From assembly GCA_949825045.1 (NCBI GenBank), contig OX463809.1:8397501-8461500 (forward strand): a DNA stretch of 64,000 nucleotides. Reading direction: 5' to 3'. Positions 24,430 through 36,980 of the stretch are shown piece after piece (the first letter of the stretch is position 1; every line of letters starts with the position of its first letter). Both the position numbers and the translations under genes were made by a program. Origin of the DNA: Argyresthia goedartella (taxonomy: Eukaryota; Arthropoda; Insecta; Lepidoptera; Argyresthiidae). A model generated the notes under the pieces. The model was not told where the DNA came from. It was given only the letters and a program-made list of their open reading frames with translations, and ran no database searches.

Positions 24430-25605
24430 TTAGGGATCCTTGCCTCAAAAGGTAAAAAAATAACCTTTATAGGACCACTCGCGTGTTAGTTGTTCCGTCT
24501 GTCACAGGCACTATGCTCACTTTTTTCTTCATAAGAGATAGTCTTGAAAAATAATGATACTGATAACCGCAACATAATTCAAGTCCTAACATGAAAAAAA
24601 TATTGCCTACAAAAAAGTGAAGGGGGTAAAATGACAAAACGGGAAAAAAACACCATAATAAGTCATATAGGGATAACAGTTTTCACAACACGAGGTTCAC
24701 AGCTTTTAGAAGAGTTTTTAGGAACCAAAACTACCGTATTTTTGGATTCAGCGGCAAAGTTCACAACATTTGAAAAATGCGGGAGCGGCGCCGGCCGGCG
24801 CGAAGAGGCGAGATTAATCTATCTGACGGCTGTCAAAATCCTGACAGCTTTGACTTCTCAAACGCGCTAATGTTGTGCGCGTCAATATGATGTGGTACAT
24901 AATGATGGGACAAGGAAAAAGGCTAAACATCGATTATCTATTTAAATAAATTCATATTAAATCTACGTTAAAACCGGCGTCACCATAGGGTATCGTTGAA
25001 AAGGGCTCTATAAATTTTTCAATGTATTTTTTTTATTTTAGTTTTCATAACTTCAGAAGTTATGATCACAAAGTGTAAAAAATTACCATTCCCCCAACTA
25101 ATATCCGAAACTACAGACTAAAATTAGGAAAAAAAAACAGAATATAGAACTTGAGCCCCAGATTACAGGAAAACCAACCCGGAATTGCCAAGGTCCGACT
25201 TAAAAAAGGAGGAGTTTCTCAATTCGGTAGTTTTTATTTCTTTATTTTATATTTTTTACTTCAAAATATTTATGATCGGATTTCAAAAAATATTTATTTA
25301 ATTGAAAGGATGACCATTCAGGTTGGTCCCATTTTTTTAATTATACATCGATCCAGTAGCTTGGTTTATAAAGCAAAAAGACTGGAATTATGATATCATC
25401 CAGGTAAACGAAATTGCGTATTATTGCTTTACTGTGCTTTATTTGCTTTACAGGCCCCGCTACTATGAGATAGTTGTATAATGTTTTTTTTAAGCCTATC
25501 CTAATCTTAAACTACTCTATATTTGGGTCATTTAGGGGGGCTCTAACCTCAGTCCGGGAGGTTTAAAGGGGGGGCGACAAAATTAAACTCCTACACTTTT
25601 GTTAT
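24430..25605. other. Repeat-like, no gene recognised
   Basis: A 79-codon frame at 24631-24870 contains no known motif. At 25180-25240, CCGACTTAAAAAAGGAGGAG and CTCAATTCGGTAG form a phrase I have seen in lepidopteran repeats. The rest is AT-rich. Confidence 0.3.
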
Positions 25606-26009
25606 GCATGGTGTTTGGTGCATCGTTTGCCAAATTAAAATGGCGGATAGGAGGGGTCATTTGCTCTCTCCTAGGTCCACAAAAATAAGTTTTGCCCCAA
25701 CGATTTTTTCAATTTACTCACAAATGTTTTTTCAAGAAGTGAAATTCTTTAACGAATCATCTTTGACTTGCAATAAAAAAAAACTAAACGAGGCTTTTTC
25801 AGTCACAGGAAAGATTTAAAAAAAGTTTGCTGGTCTATCTTCTTTATAATAATTACAATAATGCCATAAAAACATTAATAAGTTTATTAATTTGCCAACT
25901 TTGTATCGGGCGGGGCGGTACGCACGCAGCTGATATTCGACAGGTACCTATGTAAGAACAAACATGATTTTGTAGGTGGAAAGAAATGTTCAATTGTTCA
26001 TTAATCACA

Positions 26010-27270
26010 AAAACACATTGTATATTCAAACAAATAATACAAATCTTGCTCGAATTGCCGACCTTCATTGCGTATGCACGCGTAACATAGATTCCTTATT
26101 TCTACAGTGGTAGTTCGTAAGCGAATTTCCTCTTTAATTACGGCGAGTGCTGATGTATCCGTTGGGATAAATCGTCTCTAGATTCGACTTCCGTAGCGTA
26201 GACTAACTCTTTCGTCCGTCCCCAGATGTAGAACTCCAAAGGGGTCAGGGGGGTTACCACAACGTCTTATGCCGATTCAGATTAGGAACCTAATTTGATC
26301 CGCAAAATTACCGTGACCGTCTTAAAACAAGTCTTGGTATTAGGTAAATAAAGTCCATTAAGTATGGTGAATAGGAATGGAAACGGTTGCTATGGTGATG
26401 TTCTTGTTTTGAACCTAATTTGAATCGGAAAAAGATTGTGGTAACCCCCCCAAGTCTGGAGAACGTGGAGGTCATGGAATAGGTCCATCCCTCCGTATCC
26501 ACGAATTTGGGAAAACATTATCCAAGTGTTCCCTGACTGAAGTTCTCCAGTAAGCTGGATCTTGCTGGAAGACGTCTTCATTGAAAAGTGGCACCACTGC
26601 CAATCGTTCTGGTAGGACATTGACTAAAAAATCAAGGTAATTTTCCCCGTCTAGAATATTGGGTAGGAAGTGTGGTCCAATGACTTAATTTCCAACGACT
26701 CCTGCCCCAACATTGATACTGAATCTCCTCTGGAAACGCCGCTGTTTTTTGACCCGTGGGTTCTGTCCTTTTGACGACCAGTGGTGGTAGATCGTGGAGA
26801 TTTAGAATTGCCTCTTTTGTAAATTTGGACTCATCCGTCGACAGGATACTTTTTTAAAAGTCACGATCCTCCAGGTCTGTGTGCAGCAGAAAACGACAAA
26901 ACCGGACACTTGTCCCAGAGACCTTTACAATACGGATGAGAACGCATTAATTATTGTCAACATGTAGATCATTAAAATGAGAAGTAAGTACACTACCGTA
27001 AGAGACAGAGTGATGGTCGGATCAGACAGGATTGGGTTTCAGGCAATGTGATATTAGTTGTACCTACCTAATTCTGTAAAAAAAGCGTAGGTACCTGGTA
27101 CAGAAGTATAAAGAAACGCATGTTTGTCATGTTGCCGAAGAACCTTCCACACCTTCCAGATTGAAATGTCCAGCAATAGAGCAACATTCCTAATGCTCCT
27201 GGTCGGTTGTTCCGCGATCAGCGCCAATATCTGTGGCCCAAGCAGGAATAATTACCAGAGTGAAAAAGTG
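26010..27270 (-). pseudogene. Mariner/Tc1-superfamily transposase relic
   Basis: Minus-strand pieces in order are RNVALLLDISIWKVWKVLRQ (helix-turn-helix region, near 27150), VFQQDPAYWRTSVREHL (second catalytic D region, near 26570), and FPNSWIRRDGPIPWPPRSPDL. After a 203-bp insertion the reading resumes TPLEFYIWGRTKELVYA, and it ends with CIRNEGRQFEQ (about 26075). This order is that of insect IS630/Tc1-type transposases. Frameshifts and stops throughout make it inactive. In the second motif the usual DGAPAH reads DPAYWR, a lost active-site context. Confidence 0.65.
26248..26450. mobile_element. 203-bp MITE inserted in the transposase relic
   Basis: GGGGGGTTACCACAA at the left end is inverted at the right (TTGTGGTAACCCCCC). 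Subterminal CCGATTCAGATTAGG is also mirrored. It sits exactly between the SPDL and TPLEF segments of the transposase, which resumes in order across it. Confidence 0.75.
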
Positions 27271-27593
27271 CTCGAGTTCAGATAAAATGAACCTTATGTC
27301 ATTGCTCATAAGAGTCACTGACAGTTCGATTCGCATACTTTTCGACAAGTAATTATTCCTGCTTCCTACGCTGTTCGTCTAATTCGAAGTTATGTCGAAT
27401 CACTATCACTCTAGGTCCACTACATCTTAGATTGCCAGTTTCGCGTAAGTGTCGGTATGTGTCCTGAAATGTGTGGCGGGAAGTTTGTCGGTATGTGTCT
27501 TGAAATGTGTGGCGGGAAGGTAAGCGTCTGTCAGGTAATCTTTCTTGATAAATTCTTTGCGCTTTTCGTGCAACACCATTAGCGCTTCCATAA

Positions 27594-28702
27594 GCAAGTT
27601 CAAGTTCAAGTTCAAAGATTTTTATTCATAATAGTACAAAAATTGAGACTTAATGAACGTCATAACATAATCAAGCAAGCATAAATAAACATATAGTAGG
27701 TGCCTAATTATTAGTACATAATATTTAGGGTGCAATTAACTGTTTTAATGCCAGATGTCGGTGCCTTGTAAAAAGTCATGAATTTTGTGCTTTATACATT
27801 TTTGAATCGAGCTTCAGTTAAGTTTTGTATTTTTTTGGAGTATTTTATTGTAGAAGCGTATACAATACAGTGTCCCATAAAAGAACTACTAACTTTTGCG
27901 AGTCTGAACAGTGGAAAAGAAAGTTTATATTTATTTCTAGTTTGCTTATTGTGGCGGCTATCAATGGTTTTAAAGCTACTGATATTTTTCCTCACATACA
28001 TTATGTTTTCATAGATATATTGACTTGCAACTGTTAGGATGTTGGTTTCTTTGAATAAATCTCTCAGAAACTCTCTATTACCTACCTTATAAACAAATCG
28101 GATCGCTCTCTTCTGCAAATGAAGATGGTCTCAATGTCAGCAGCCCGTCCCCATAATAGTATGCCGTAGGACATAATGCTATGGAAATAACTAAAATATA
28201 TAAGCCTAGCAGTTGCAACGTCAGTCAATTCCCTGATTATTTTAACTGCATATGCTGCGGAGCTAAGTCTATGTGCTAATTTTACAATATGGGGACCCCA
28301 CTGTAGTTTGGCATCGATAGTGATGCCGAGAAATACAGTTTCATCTACTAGTTTTAGTTTGTCTGTCCCCAATATAATGTTACTCACAACTTGCCTTACA
28401 TTAGGTAAAGTGAATTTTAAGCATTTTGTCTTTTGTGTTCTCAGAAGAAAGTTATTGGCTGTAAACCAGCCTAGTACTCGCGAGAGAGCATTATTTGTTT
28501 CCTGTAAGTCACTTTCTTGTCTCCTAATTTTAAAAATTAGACACGTGTCATCTGCAAATAATACTATCTCTGACATGTTTTGTACCATGAATGACAAATT
28601 ATTTACATACACGAGGTAAAGGAACGGCCCCAGAATATATCCATGTGGGACCAGATATGCCATTAAGATGTCCGCGTATTCTTCATTAGAGACTGTAGCC
28701 AT
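27594..28702 (-). pseudogene. LINE ORF2 (reverse transcriptase C-terminal half), 5'-truncated
   Basis: The minus frame 28702-28082 has ILGPFLYLVYVNNL and IVLFADDTCL, the palm motif with the catalytic FADD, then VFLGITIDAKLQWGPHI and SYGILLWG. A single frameshift near 28090-28118 moves on to KRAIRFVYKVGNREFLRDLF and RHNKQTRNKYKLSFP. The 3' end is a (TTGAAC)n tail at 27594-27616. The order is that of the Jockey/CR1 group. Only one frameshift is evident, so it is a fairly young insertion, but it lacks the endonuclease and the start of RT. Confidence 0.8.
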
Positions 28703-29334
28703 TATTTAATCATCAAAACCACAACATTAAAAGGTTCGCGGCGCTAACTAACACGAAAAACACAAAGAATTAAAAAAACAAACACGAAAAAACAAATGTT
28801 TGTAAAACGCGCAATTACAGTTTGCTAAGGCTTACCTTAAAATCTTGTTCCGCCAAAATTTTCTCGAAATCAGCGATACGAGTATCGCCCTTCCGCCCGT
28901 TACACAAAGTTGGCAAATTAATGAACTTAATAATGGTGTTTATGGCATTATTGTACATTATTGGAAAGCAAACTTTTTTTAAAACTCAAGAAAAAGCCTC
29001 GTTTATTTTTATTGTAAGTCAAAAATAATTCGTTACAGAATTTCATATCTTGATAAAACATTTGTGAGTAAATTAATAAAACTAGATGTTATGTCCAGTA
29101 TTAAAAAAAAAACGTACAACATTATAAAACCAATAACCTTAATTTAATTTTAATTGCAATTTTTATCAATAACTTTTTTATTTATTCAAGTTTAAAGGAG
29201 TAATTCTGAGGGATTTTTCAAAAAAGTAAAAAAAAAAAGAAACGTTGGCACAAAACTATTTTTGTGAATTTAGGAGATAGCAAATGACCCCTTCTATCCG
29301 CCATTTCAATTTGGCAAACGATGCACCAAACACC

Positions 29335-29877
29335 CATTCGACGGACTTGTTTGACAACTCAAAATGCAAAAATGTTGCTGGAACTTGCGAAATGAAATCA
29401 AAACCTTAAACTCTTTGCATAGGTAAATTGATTCTCTACCATACTTTATTGCTTTACGATATTGTGTAGTAATCGACATAGGTTTAGTTTGTCAGACAAC
29501 AAAGACATTTCGCTGACAAAAATGCTGCCAGTGTAATGGGCACCTTTGGTGCGGGCGATTCGCGATGGAGCGGTTTATTTGTATAGTTTAGTTATGACGA
29601 AGCGTTTGGCTGATTTATGTCATTGTATTTTATTGTAGGTATAGGTACTAGACCTTAGACAGTCTCCTTTAATTTATGTACAGAACAAAGACATTTTCAA
29701 TTGAATCGCACAACTATTCTGTCACGGATAAGTAACAAAAAAGATGAAAACATGACACTGAATGGATCCTTATTTCCTTTCGGGAAACATTGTTCTGCAA
29801 TTTCATGTTAATTGCCACATGAAATCAAATAGGCTAGACTTTAGAAAACGGGTGGTTTGCTAGGGCTTTCTTGATTT
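29335..29877. other. No feature recognised
   Basis: AT-rich sequence with no coherent frame or repeat I can identify. Confidence 0.3.
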
Positions 29878-30112
29878 TTAGGGTTCGGTACCCGAAGGGT
29901 TCCAAACGGGACCCTATTACTAAGACTTCGCTGTCCGTCCGTCCGTCCGTCCGTCCGTCTGTCACCAGGCTGTATCTCAAGAACCTAGCTAGCTAGAGAG
30001 TTGAAATTTTCACAGATTATGTATTTCTGTTGCCGCTATAACAACAAATACTAAAAAACAGGATAAAATAAATATTTAAGGGGGCTCCCATACAACAATT
30101 CTTTCAATACCA
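29878..30112 (+). repeat. 5' half of the ~400-bp GGTTCCGTAC repeat
   Basis: From TAGGGTTCGGTACCCGAAGG through a (CCGT)n run to CATACAACAATTCTTTCAAT, then broken. Closest in sequence to the inverted copies at 50.7 and 61.6 kb. Confidence 0.7.
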
Positions 30113-33100
30113 CATCGCCGCGAGCTCGACGTGTCGTCCATGTAGATTACACACCGCAGAAGTGACACCGCTTTTATACCTACAAAACTTCATTTGATTA
30201 AGTGCAGGCTATTACAAAATGTACCGATTTAAGTATTAACTGTAACCGAGATTTAAACAAAGGTTTATGTAGATGACTTGCGCTTTTGCATTAGCTATGT
30301 GTTATCGTTATCTAGCTAAACATTTTTAATTCGACGTTATATCTTGGTAATTAATGCGAAAATCAATGAAAAATCTGCATGATCAAGATCTGGTAAAGGG
30401 TTAACGAAATAAACGAAGTGGAATAAAAATCCATCATTACTATTTTATATATTATAAACTTTATTATCATATTTCGTTTATTATCATACCCATATCATAA
30501 ATTGAAAATTTCTCGCAACCGCCATTTTGGAATGCATAATGTAAATCAAATAAAAATATTGAAAAACGCGACTGCCATAATTTCAAAATGAACTGAAAAG
30601 TAAATTATTTTTACACCTTCTATATATTTATAGCCTTCTCCACTTAGGATGCTAGATCCTAGCGATACAACACACTTCGAAATCGGTTCAGGCTTTAAGA
30701 AGTTGTGGTGGAATTAAGATAAATACCCAAATGAGCCCTGAAAATAATACACTCCGTTTTTGGGGGCAGTTGTGTTAAAATATTACCAAACATGTTGTTA
30801 GTTTAGGCGTCCTCTAGCCATATTTACCACATTCATCATATCCCACATATTTGTGAAGAGCTCTCTCGTATCACCATTAGTACCTACGTGTCTTATCTGT
30901 ACGGTTCACTTTTCATATTCTATGATTTTCATACAAAAGTCGGGTACAGTAGAAAATAATGTTCAAAATTAGTTTTGGATTATTTTAGTTGATATTTTGC
31001 TTGCTACTCTATCTTTTATCGTAGTACCTAGTCGCATTTTTACAATATCGCAAGAGGCAAGAAGGCATTTTTGAACTGTTTTTAGTCACAATATCCGCAT
31101 GCTGTCGCTATGAGCGCTGGCGAGGGACCACAGCTATATTAAATGTACTCTGTGGACCACAGCGAGGGACTAAAGCAGGGGTGTCAAACTTAGAAGAAAA
31201 ATGTTGGAAACGAACCATTATAAAGATTCCCAATTACGAAGTACAGTACCGACCTTTGGTTTCCGTTAATATATAATATATAATGTGTTTTTAATTTAGT
31301 CGTATTATAAAATATAAGTTCAAGATATGACACTCAGGTAGTGCTGGTAGCTATATAATTTATAGTAGTGCTTATGTTAAACGACAGATCTCGCTGAATA
31401 ATTAGTAACAGCATCAACCACAGATGTCGCTTAACAGTTGGTTGAAGTCAGGATGCCATAGTGTTGCCATAGTACGGATTTGTCCATACAAGTACGGAAT
31501 TTTAGCTTTCCGTACCCATAAAAAAGGGATTCGCATTTTCTCTGGTATAGGGTGCCTCGTAATACTGACCCTTGTATGTAAAGCATACAGAAGCCTTTGG
31601 ATTGCTTCATTGATAACTCCCATTTTCCTCGTACTACTGACCTACAGAATGTTGATTACGTCAATCGACGAAATTTTAAGTCTAAAGAAGAAAATTATGT
31701 AAGCACAAAAGTAGCAATTTCATTAGGATCAAATGCGAATATGCGAAGGGGCATGGCAAATAAAAATGAAATGAATTTATCTCACAATATCTATTTACAA
31801 AATTGACGGTCTGGGCTACTAAACTAGGTTATAACCTGTAAGCCAATTCCTTTCAATTATAATTGTTCATAAAAACATGGTTACAAATAAGTAAATTTCA
31901 AAAGTATAAAATAAAATGTCAATTTAATTTGGCTAGTATTTCATCGCAGAGCATAAATACTGATTTCCACAGCAAAAAAGGATCAGCAAAAATACTTTTT
32001 ATGTTTTAAGTATTTTTGTTGTTCTTACATGTTCAACCTAATACGCTACCGCAGTATTTTGCCCTGATATTTGCTGTAAAAATCAGTTTATTTGCAAATC
32101 AGTATTGTTGATGTGCAGTTTAATATTTCCCATTTAATTTTAAATATTGTAATACATGCATGATCGATATTGATTATCATTAAATATGATTTTTAATAAT
32201 GAATATGAAACATGTTATTTATTATAATAAATTAATAATTTAGTTTTAATACATACTGATATATTGTTTATTATTATATTTTATTGTAATATTAGGCCAA
32301 GATTAAAATAATGTGAATTCCATATAACAAACGAGAACATTCAGTTATTACTAACTAGTGGATGACTAAGAGTACTTTTTTATTCAGTTATCGACAGCAT
32401 CTTTTCTTTTTCGTCATAGTTGAGGTTATAAAACGAGTTATATATATTTTCTTTTCATCTCATGGTTGCTACAGAGGACAACTTCAGGGAAGAATTTGGT
32501 GTTAAGTCGATGGGCTGTGCATGTATGGGCAAATCTCGTTCTTACAAAAAGTTTGGGACAAATAAAGCGTCTCTTTATGCGTTGGACCACTGCTATAAGT
32601 ACCTATGTTACCTATGGTTTATAAGATGTTTTCGAACTAATAACACTTTAATCTCAGCGTAAACTAAGTGTAGTAGTAGAGGACAGGAGGATTGCAGTAA
32701 TGGTATTTTATGAGGTGATGGGAAAAAATAAAGATCACCTTGTGGCAACACTAAAAGTTTGAGCCAAAACAAAAAAAAAAATATGGCTGTTTTTTTTCTT
32801 TGCGGTGAACTTTGTTTGTTTTTGCGTTCTTGTGTTGCGTTGGTGATAAAAGCGTATCTCGTTGAGTTGCCTTTGCTCCCCCGGTTGATTTCCTACTGCA
32901 CATCCATGGTGACAAAACCGCAATAGGATTGAGATAGGACTCTATATTAGTATTTAAAGTTGAGAAATGACTATAAAAGTGTTGGCAGTTAGTTGTAAAA
33001 CAAAACAATAAAACATTCTCATATTAATTTGTATTTTATTTTCATTTCCTGTAAGAAAACGCAGCTTATTCAGGCAGGTACTAGGTTATACTAGGTACTA

Positions 33101-33530
33101 TACTAGTGTGTGTGTAGTGTACTAGGTATAATGTGTATGAAATACAATTACATATGTATATGAACATGTTAGTTCTAAATAAAAAACAGACGGCGCTAGC
33201 TATGCACTTCCCATTTTTGGGTCAAAGATAAGTCTCTATTTCAGTATATAACAAGGTACTCTGTGGACTAAAGGGAATAACGCCGGCTGGCATTAGGTCA
33301 TGGCGCAAAGAAATGGTTCGTGGTGTCGGTTCCATACACTAGTAATAGTAGTTCAACGTCGAAAACTAATGATTTCCGACACTTCGCGTTAGATGATATC
33401 ATCTCTAAATACATCTATAATGAATAGGAAAAATCGGCAAAAGCATCTGAAACCGCCCACTTTCTAGTCCTTCCAAAAATCGTGCTTAAAAGCCAAAATT
33501 CCTCACGTAAGCGCTTCAATATACTTTATT
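30113..33530. other. Long stretch without a supported gene
   Basis: Several frames of 60-92 codons (31424-31702, 31414-31623, 32462-32662, 32751-33008) overlap each other on both strands and show no domain. 31955-32110 is an inverted relative of the repeat at 17190 (ATACTGATTTCCACAGC end, CTACCGCAGTATTTTGCCCT). Short GTACTAGGTA-like repeats lie at 33080-33130. I see nothing else. Confidence 0.4.
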
Positions 33531-33533
33531 GTA

Positions 33534-33741
33534 CAGATGTAGTGAATAATCCTTTCCTATCGGCAAAACTTGGAACAACGATAACACCCGAATGGTGCCG
33601 ATGTGTCTATGAATTACTGTATTATTAAATTACGTGTAGGTATCAAATAAATCGCATACTTTTTTTATCAATGTCAAATGTATAGACAAAAACGAACATT
33701 TCCGAGAAAATACGAAAGGAAAGGATTATTCACTACATCTG
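33534..33741. mobile_element. ~208-bp Stowaway-like MITE, 24-bp perfect TIRs, TA target
   Basis: CAGATGTAGTGAATAATCCT at 33534 is exactly inverted at the right end. Arms of 24 bases are flanked by TA on both sides (33532-33533, 33742-33743). No coding sequence. Size, ends and TA target fit Tc1/mariner-mobilised MITEs. Confidence 0.8.
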
Positions 33742-35674
33742 TACTAAACAGTGAATACAAAACAAATATTAAGGAAAGAACATGTACTAAGGCGAGTGTA
33801 TCTCTAACAAGAGACTTCTTCCAGAAAACCTAGCATGGAGAGGAAAAAATTAACCACAGGTAGAACCAGAAGCGGCGTTAGGGTAGGGCGCGGTTGGGCG
33901 ACCGCCCAGGGGCGCCGGATGAGAGGGGGCGCCGCCGCGCCCGACAATAATAACACTCATTGCGATGTTTCTGAACCCAGCCCTGGACGCAAAGTTCATT
34001 TTACCGAGAATCCCCGACCATAGAGAAACACATTATCTATCTCTTTTTAACATGCTTATTAAAAGAGTGGGCGCTATTTTTGACAAAGCGAAGCGAAACA
34101 CACAACTTGCACTCAGCTTATTCTCATTTATAAACGAGTAAACGCACTTAAAACAGTTATTCCAAATATTTAAAAACAATAAAACGCAGTAGGTAAATCA
34201 GACGTTCCACTCTTGGTTCCGAGTCGGAGTAGGTACCGAGTGACATTAGTTTTACCTGGAAAGTTTAAATAACAGTGTACAATTACGTTTTTTGACGGAT
34301 CATTTCATAAGGTAAGCACAAAACTTTTAACTATCTTACACTCTATTTTAACTTTTTCTCTCTGCTATTTATCCATCGATCTCTAATGACATTTTGTTTG
34401 TATGTTTTAAACGTTTGGGGCGGTATAATCTCTGGAACATACTATATTGATGAAATTTTAATACGGAGATAAATAGATCCCGAGTAGGAAATACATAGAT
34501 TACTTAACTACTTTTTAATGCGAGAAAAAGTCTCATTCCCATGGGAATGAGTGGGTGATCGTGATTTTTTCGTCCAGATGTGTCCCAACTTTTTTTCTCA
34601 TAGTGGACTGAAAAGAGCTCTTGATTTTTCGTGGTAGGTAATGATTTAAAAAAATCAGAAAATAAGACAAAAAAGAAACGCTATTATAATGAAGTTTTGT
34701 TATGAGTACTTATTAAATGTATTTGAGAAATGATTTTAAATTCACAAAGATTTCTTTTGTTGCAGATTTTATTAATTACTATCCAATTAGTATAAAATGT
34801 CTGAAAACGCTGATCTTATAAAAAAAAAACTATCTGGGGCAAATTATAGAAAACGAAAAGCAAAAAAAGAAAAGGAATTAAAAAAAGCAAAAAAGTTTAT
34901 GAATATAGATAAATATATCACAACAAAAAATCAAGACCTGAATGTGGCATCTACATCTGGAATACAAACGAATGCATCGATAGTGGAGCCTCTGTCTGAA
35001 AAATCCGATCAGATAGCTGTTGAAGAGATTGTGGACGAAGTTTCCCAAAGTGGGGGAACAAGTGGTGCTATGATTACAGATGCTGCTCAGAATGACTCCA
35101 TTGGTGATGTACAACAAATACAAATGCTAGATGACTTTCGTACTGTTGTCCCGAATATAACGGATCCAGCCAATTGGCCACTCATTCGAAATAGCAAAAT
35201 CATTGATCATATAATAACTAGTGGCCCAGTGCAAACTCACATTGATAATTATCCGAAGAATGATACAGAGCGACATTTCTCTAATTCGCATTTCATAAAA
35301 AAACTAGCAAACAATGAAACAATTCGGCGTCGATGGTTGGTATACTCCGTTTCTAAGGATCGAGTTTATTGTTTTTGTTGCCGGCTATTTGATATTAGTT
35401 CAACGTCGAGTTTAGTATCTGAAGGATATAACGACTGGAAACACTTGTCTGAAATGTTAAAAAATCATGAGAATAGCATTTCACATAAGAAGTTTTACCT
35501 TTCATGGATTGATACTGAGCTACGATTAAAAACAGGAAAACAATCGATTGCCAAGAGCAACATTTGATTAGAAAGGAAACCACAAGATGGAATAATGTTT
35601 TGTCTAGATTGATGCATATCACACTCTATTTAGCTGAAAACAATAAGGCATTCAGAGGTTCTTCTGACAAACTA

Positions 35675-36980
35675 CATAGTCAGGTCATAAGTTCTGTCAC
35701 ATGTGCAATATGAAATAATTTAGACATTTTTATTATTTATGTAAACATTTATATAGCAAAATGAACTTAATAAAACATAGATTCTTATGGTAATAAAGTT
35801 TATTCAAAATGACCCCGCGATTTTGAATACAGGCCTTTATTCTGCGCGGCCAGTCGTCTATCGCAGCACGAACGAGGTCCATGTCAATATCGGCGGCTGC
35901 CTTAATCAAGGATGCCTTGAGTGACTCCAAATCAGGATGAGGCTTTGAGCAGGCCTTTTCCTCCAAGTGTTGCCATATCTTGTAATCTAACGGACTCAAA
36001 TCTGGACTGGAGGAGGGCCAGTCTTCGTGCCGGATGAAGTCGATTTCACGCGCCGCCAGCCAGTCTTGTGTGCTTTTCGCTCTATGAGCTGGCGCAGAAT
36101 CTTGTTGGAATACCCAGTGCCTATTACTAAACATGGTATGAGAAACAGGTTCCACAAGGTTCTTGAGGACTGTATTTTGATACACAACTGCATTCGTTTT
36201 TACGCCTTTCTCACAAAAATGTACCTCAGTTAAGCCCCGATAAGAGACTCCCAACCAAACCATGAGCGAGGATGGAAAATGACCTCGTTGGACACGCGGA
36301 ATACGGTTGCTCGCTTCTTCACTGCTGTGTGCGTACACCTTATCATTTTGTTTGCTGTAGCTCTCTTCCACGGTGAAAATTTTTTCATCCGAAAAAAGAA
36401 TTTCCCGATGCTTTTTTCCCGCGTACCGCTTCAACAAAGCGCGGCATCTCTTCAGTCTCAGGTCCATTAAACGAGCGTCCAAACGATGTCCTGTTTTCTA
36501 CGCTATGCCCTAAGCCCTAAGTCTTCATTTAACACCCTTTTCACCGTGGTCCTGCTTAACCCCATCTGAAGGGCCAACAGTTTCTGCTTACGTATGGGAT
36601 TTCTTTGAATTCGCGCCTTCACAGCTTTTATCACTGCTGGAGTCCTAACAGAGCGAGGGCGACCACTTCTTGACCTGTCATCTACACTAGAGTCTTCATT
36701 GTATCGTTTTATGGTACGATAAACGAATCTTTTGGTTATATTCAAATTTTTCAGTAAGTCGAAAACCTGAATTGGCGCGTAACCGCAACGATGCAACGCA
36801 ATAACTGCGACACGGTCTTCTTTAAGTGTCCACTCCATATTTAAAAATGAGGAAAATTCTAAAAAGTACACATTTTTATTTTCATGAAAATTCGAAATTC
36901 GAATTCAATAAACTTTTTTGTGGCCAGCGTTCTAAATTCAAAAGTTTTTATTGTGTGACAGAACTTATGACCTGACTGTG
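35675..36980 (-). mobile_element. 1.3-kb mariner transposon inserted in the hAT transposase
   Basis: TIRs begin CATAGTCAGGTCATAAGT on the left and, inverted, CACAGTCAGGTCATAAGT on the right. They match over about 27 bases with one mismatch. TA target duplications are at 35673-35674 and 36981-36982. The target was the CTATAC of a Leu-Tyr pair in the hAT frame. Size and target are typical of mariner. Confidence 0.92.
35733..36871 (-). pseudogene. Mariner transposase, nearly intact (one stop, one slip)
   Basis: The N-terminal part (36871-36503) has the paired helix-turn-helix region, with GRPRSVRTPAVIKAVKARI and LSRTTVKRVLNEDLGLRA. It then meets TAG, and a missing A shifts the frame. The C-terminal part (36482-35733) has the DDE domain: SDEKIF (D32 of this piece), QQDSAPAH (D128) and SPDLSPLDY (D166). 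By my count 37 residues separate the last two, a DD37D spacing as in the maT group rather than classical mariner DD34D. The N-terminal piece starts from an ATG at 36871 or MEWTLKED slightly inside. Non-functional unless the breaks are sequence errors. Confidence 0.85.

Larger units (their letters stand above)
25610..29334 (-). mobile_element. DNA transposon with long (~0.3-0.4 kb) inverted arms, nested insertions
   Basis: The left arm 25610-25917 and right arm 28893-29334 are diverged inverted copies. Shared words include GGTGTTTGGTGCATCGTTTG at the outer edge and TTAATTTGCCAACTTTGT at the inner edge. Between them lie a mariner/Tc1-type transposase relic on the minus strand (26010-27270), a MITE inserted in that relic, and a 5'-truncated LINE (27594-28702). 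Removing the LINE and MITE leaves about 2.4 kb, a reasonable size for one autonomous element. That arms and transposase belong together is inference from position. Confidence 0.6.

Noticed and set aside
24631..24870. Small 79-codon frame preceded by AAGGGGGTAAA
   Set aside because: Looks like a bacterial ribosome site, but this is eukaryotic DNA and the frame has no homology that I recognise.
31424..31702. 92-codon plus frame
   Set aside because: Overlaps a 69-codon opposite frame and another plus frame. No domain, signal or splice context.
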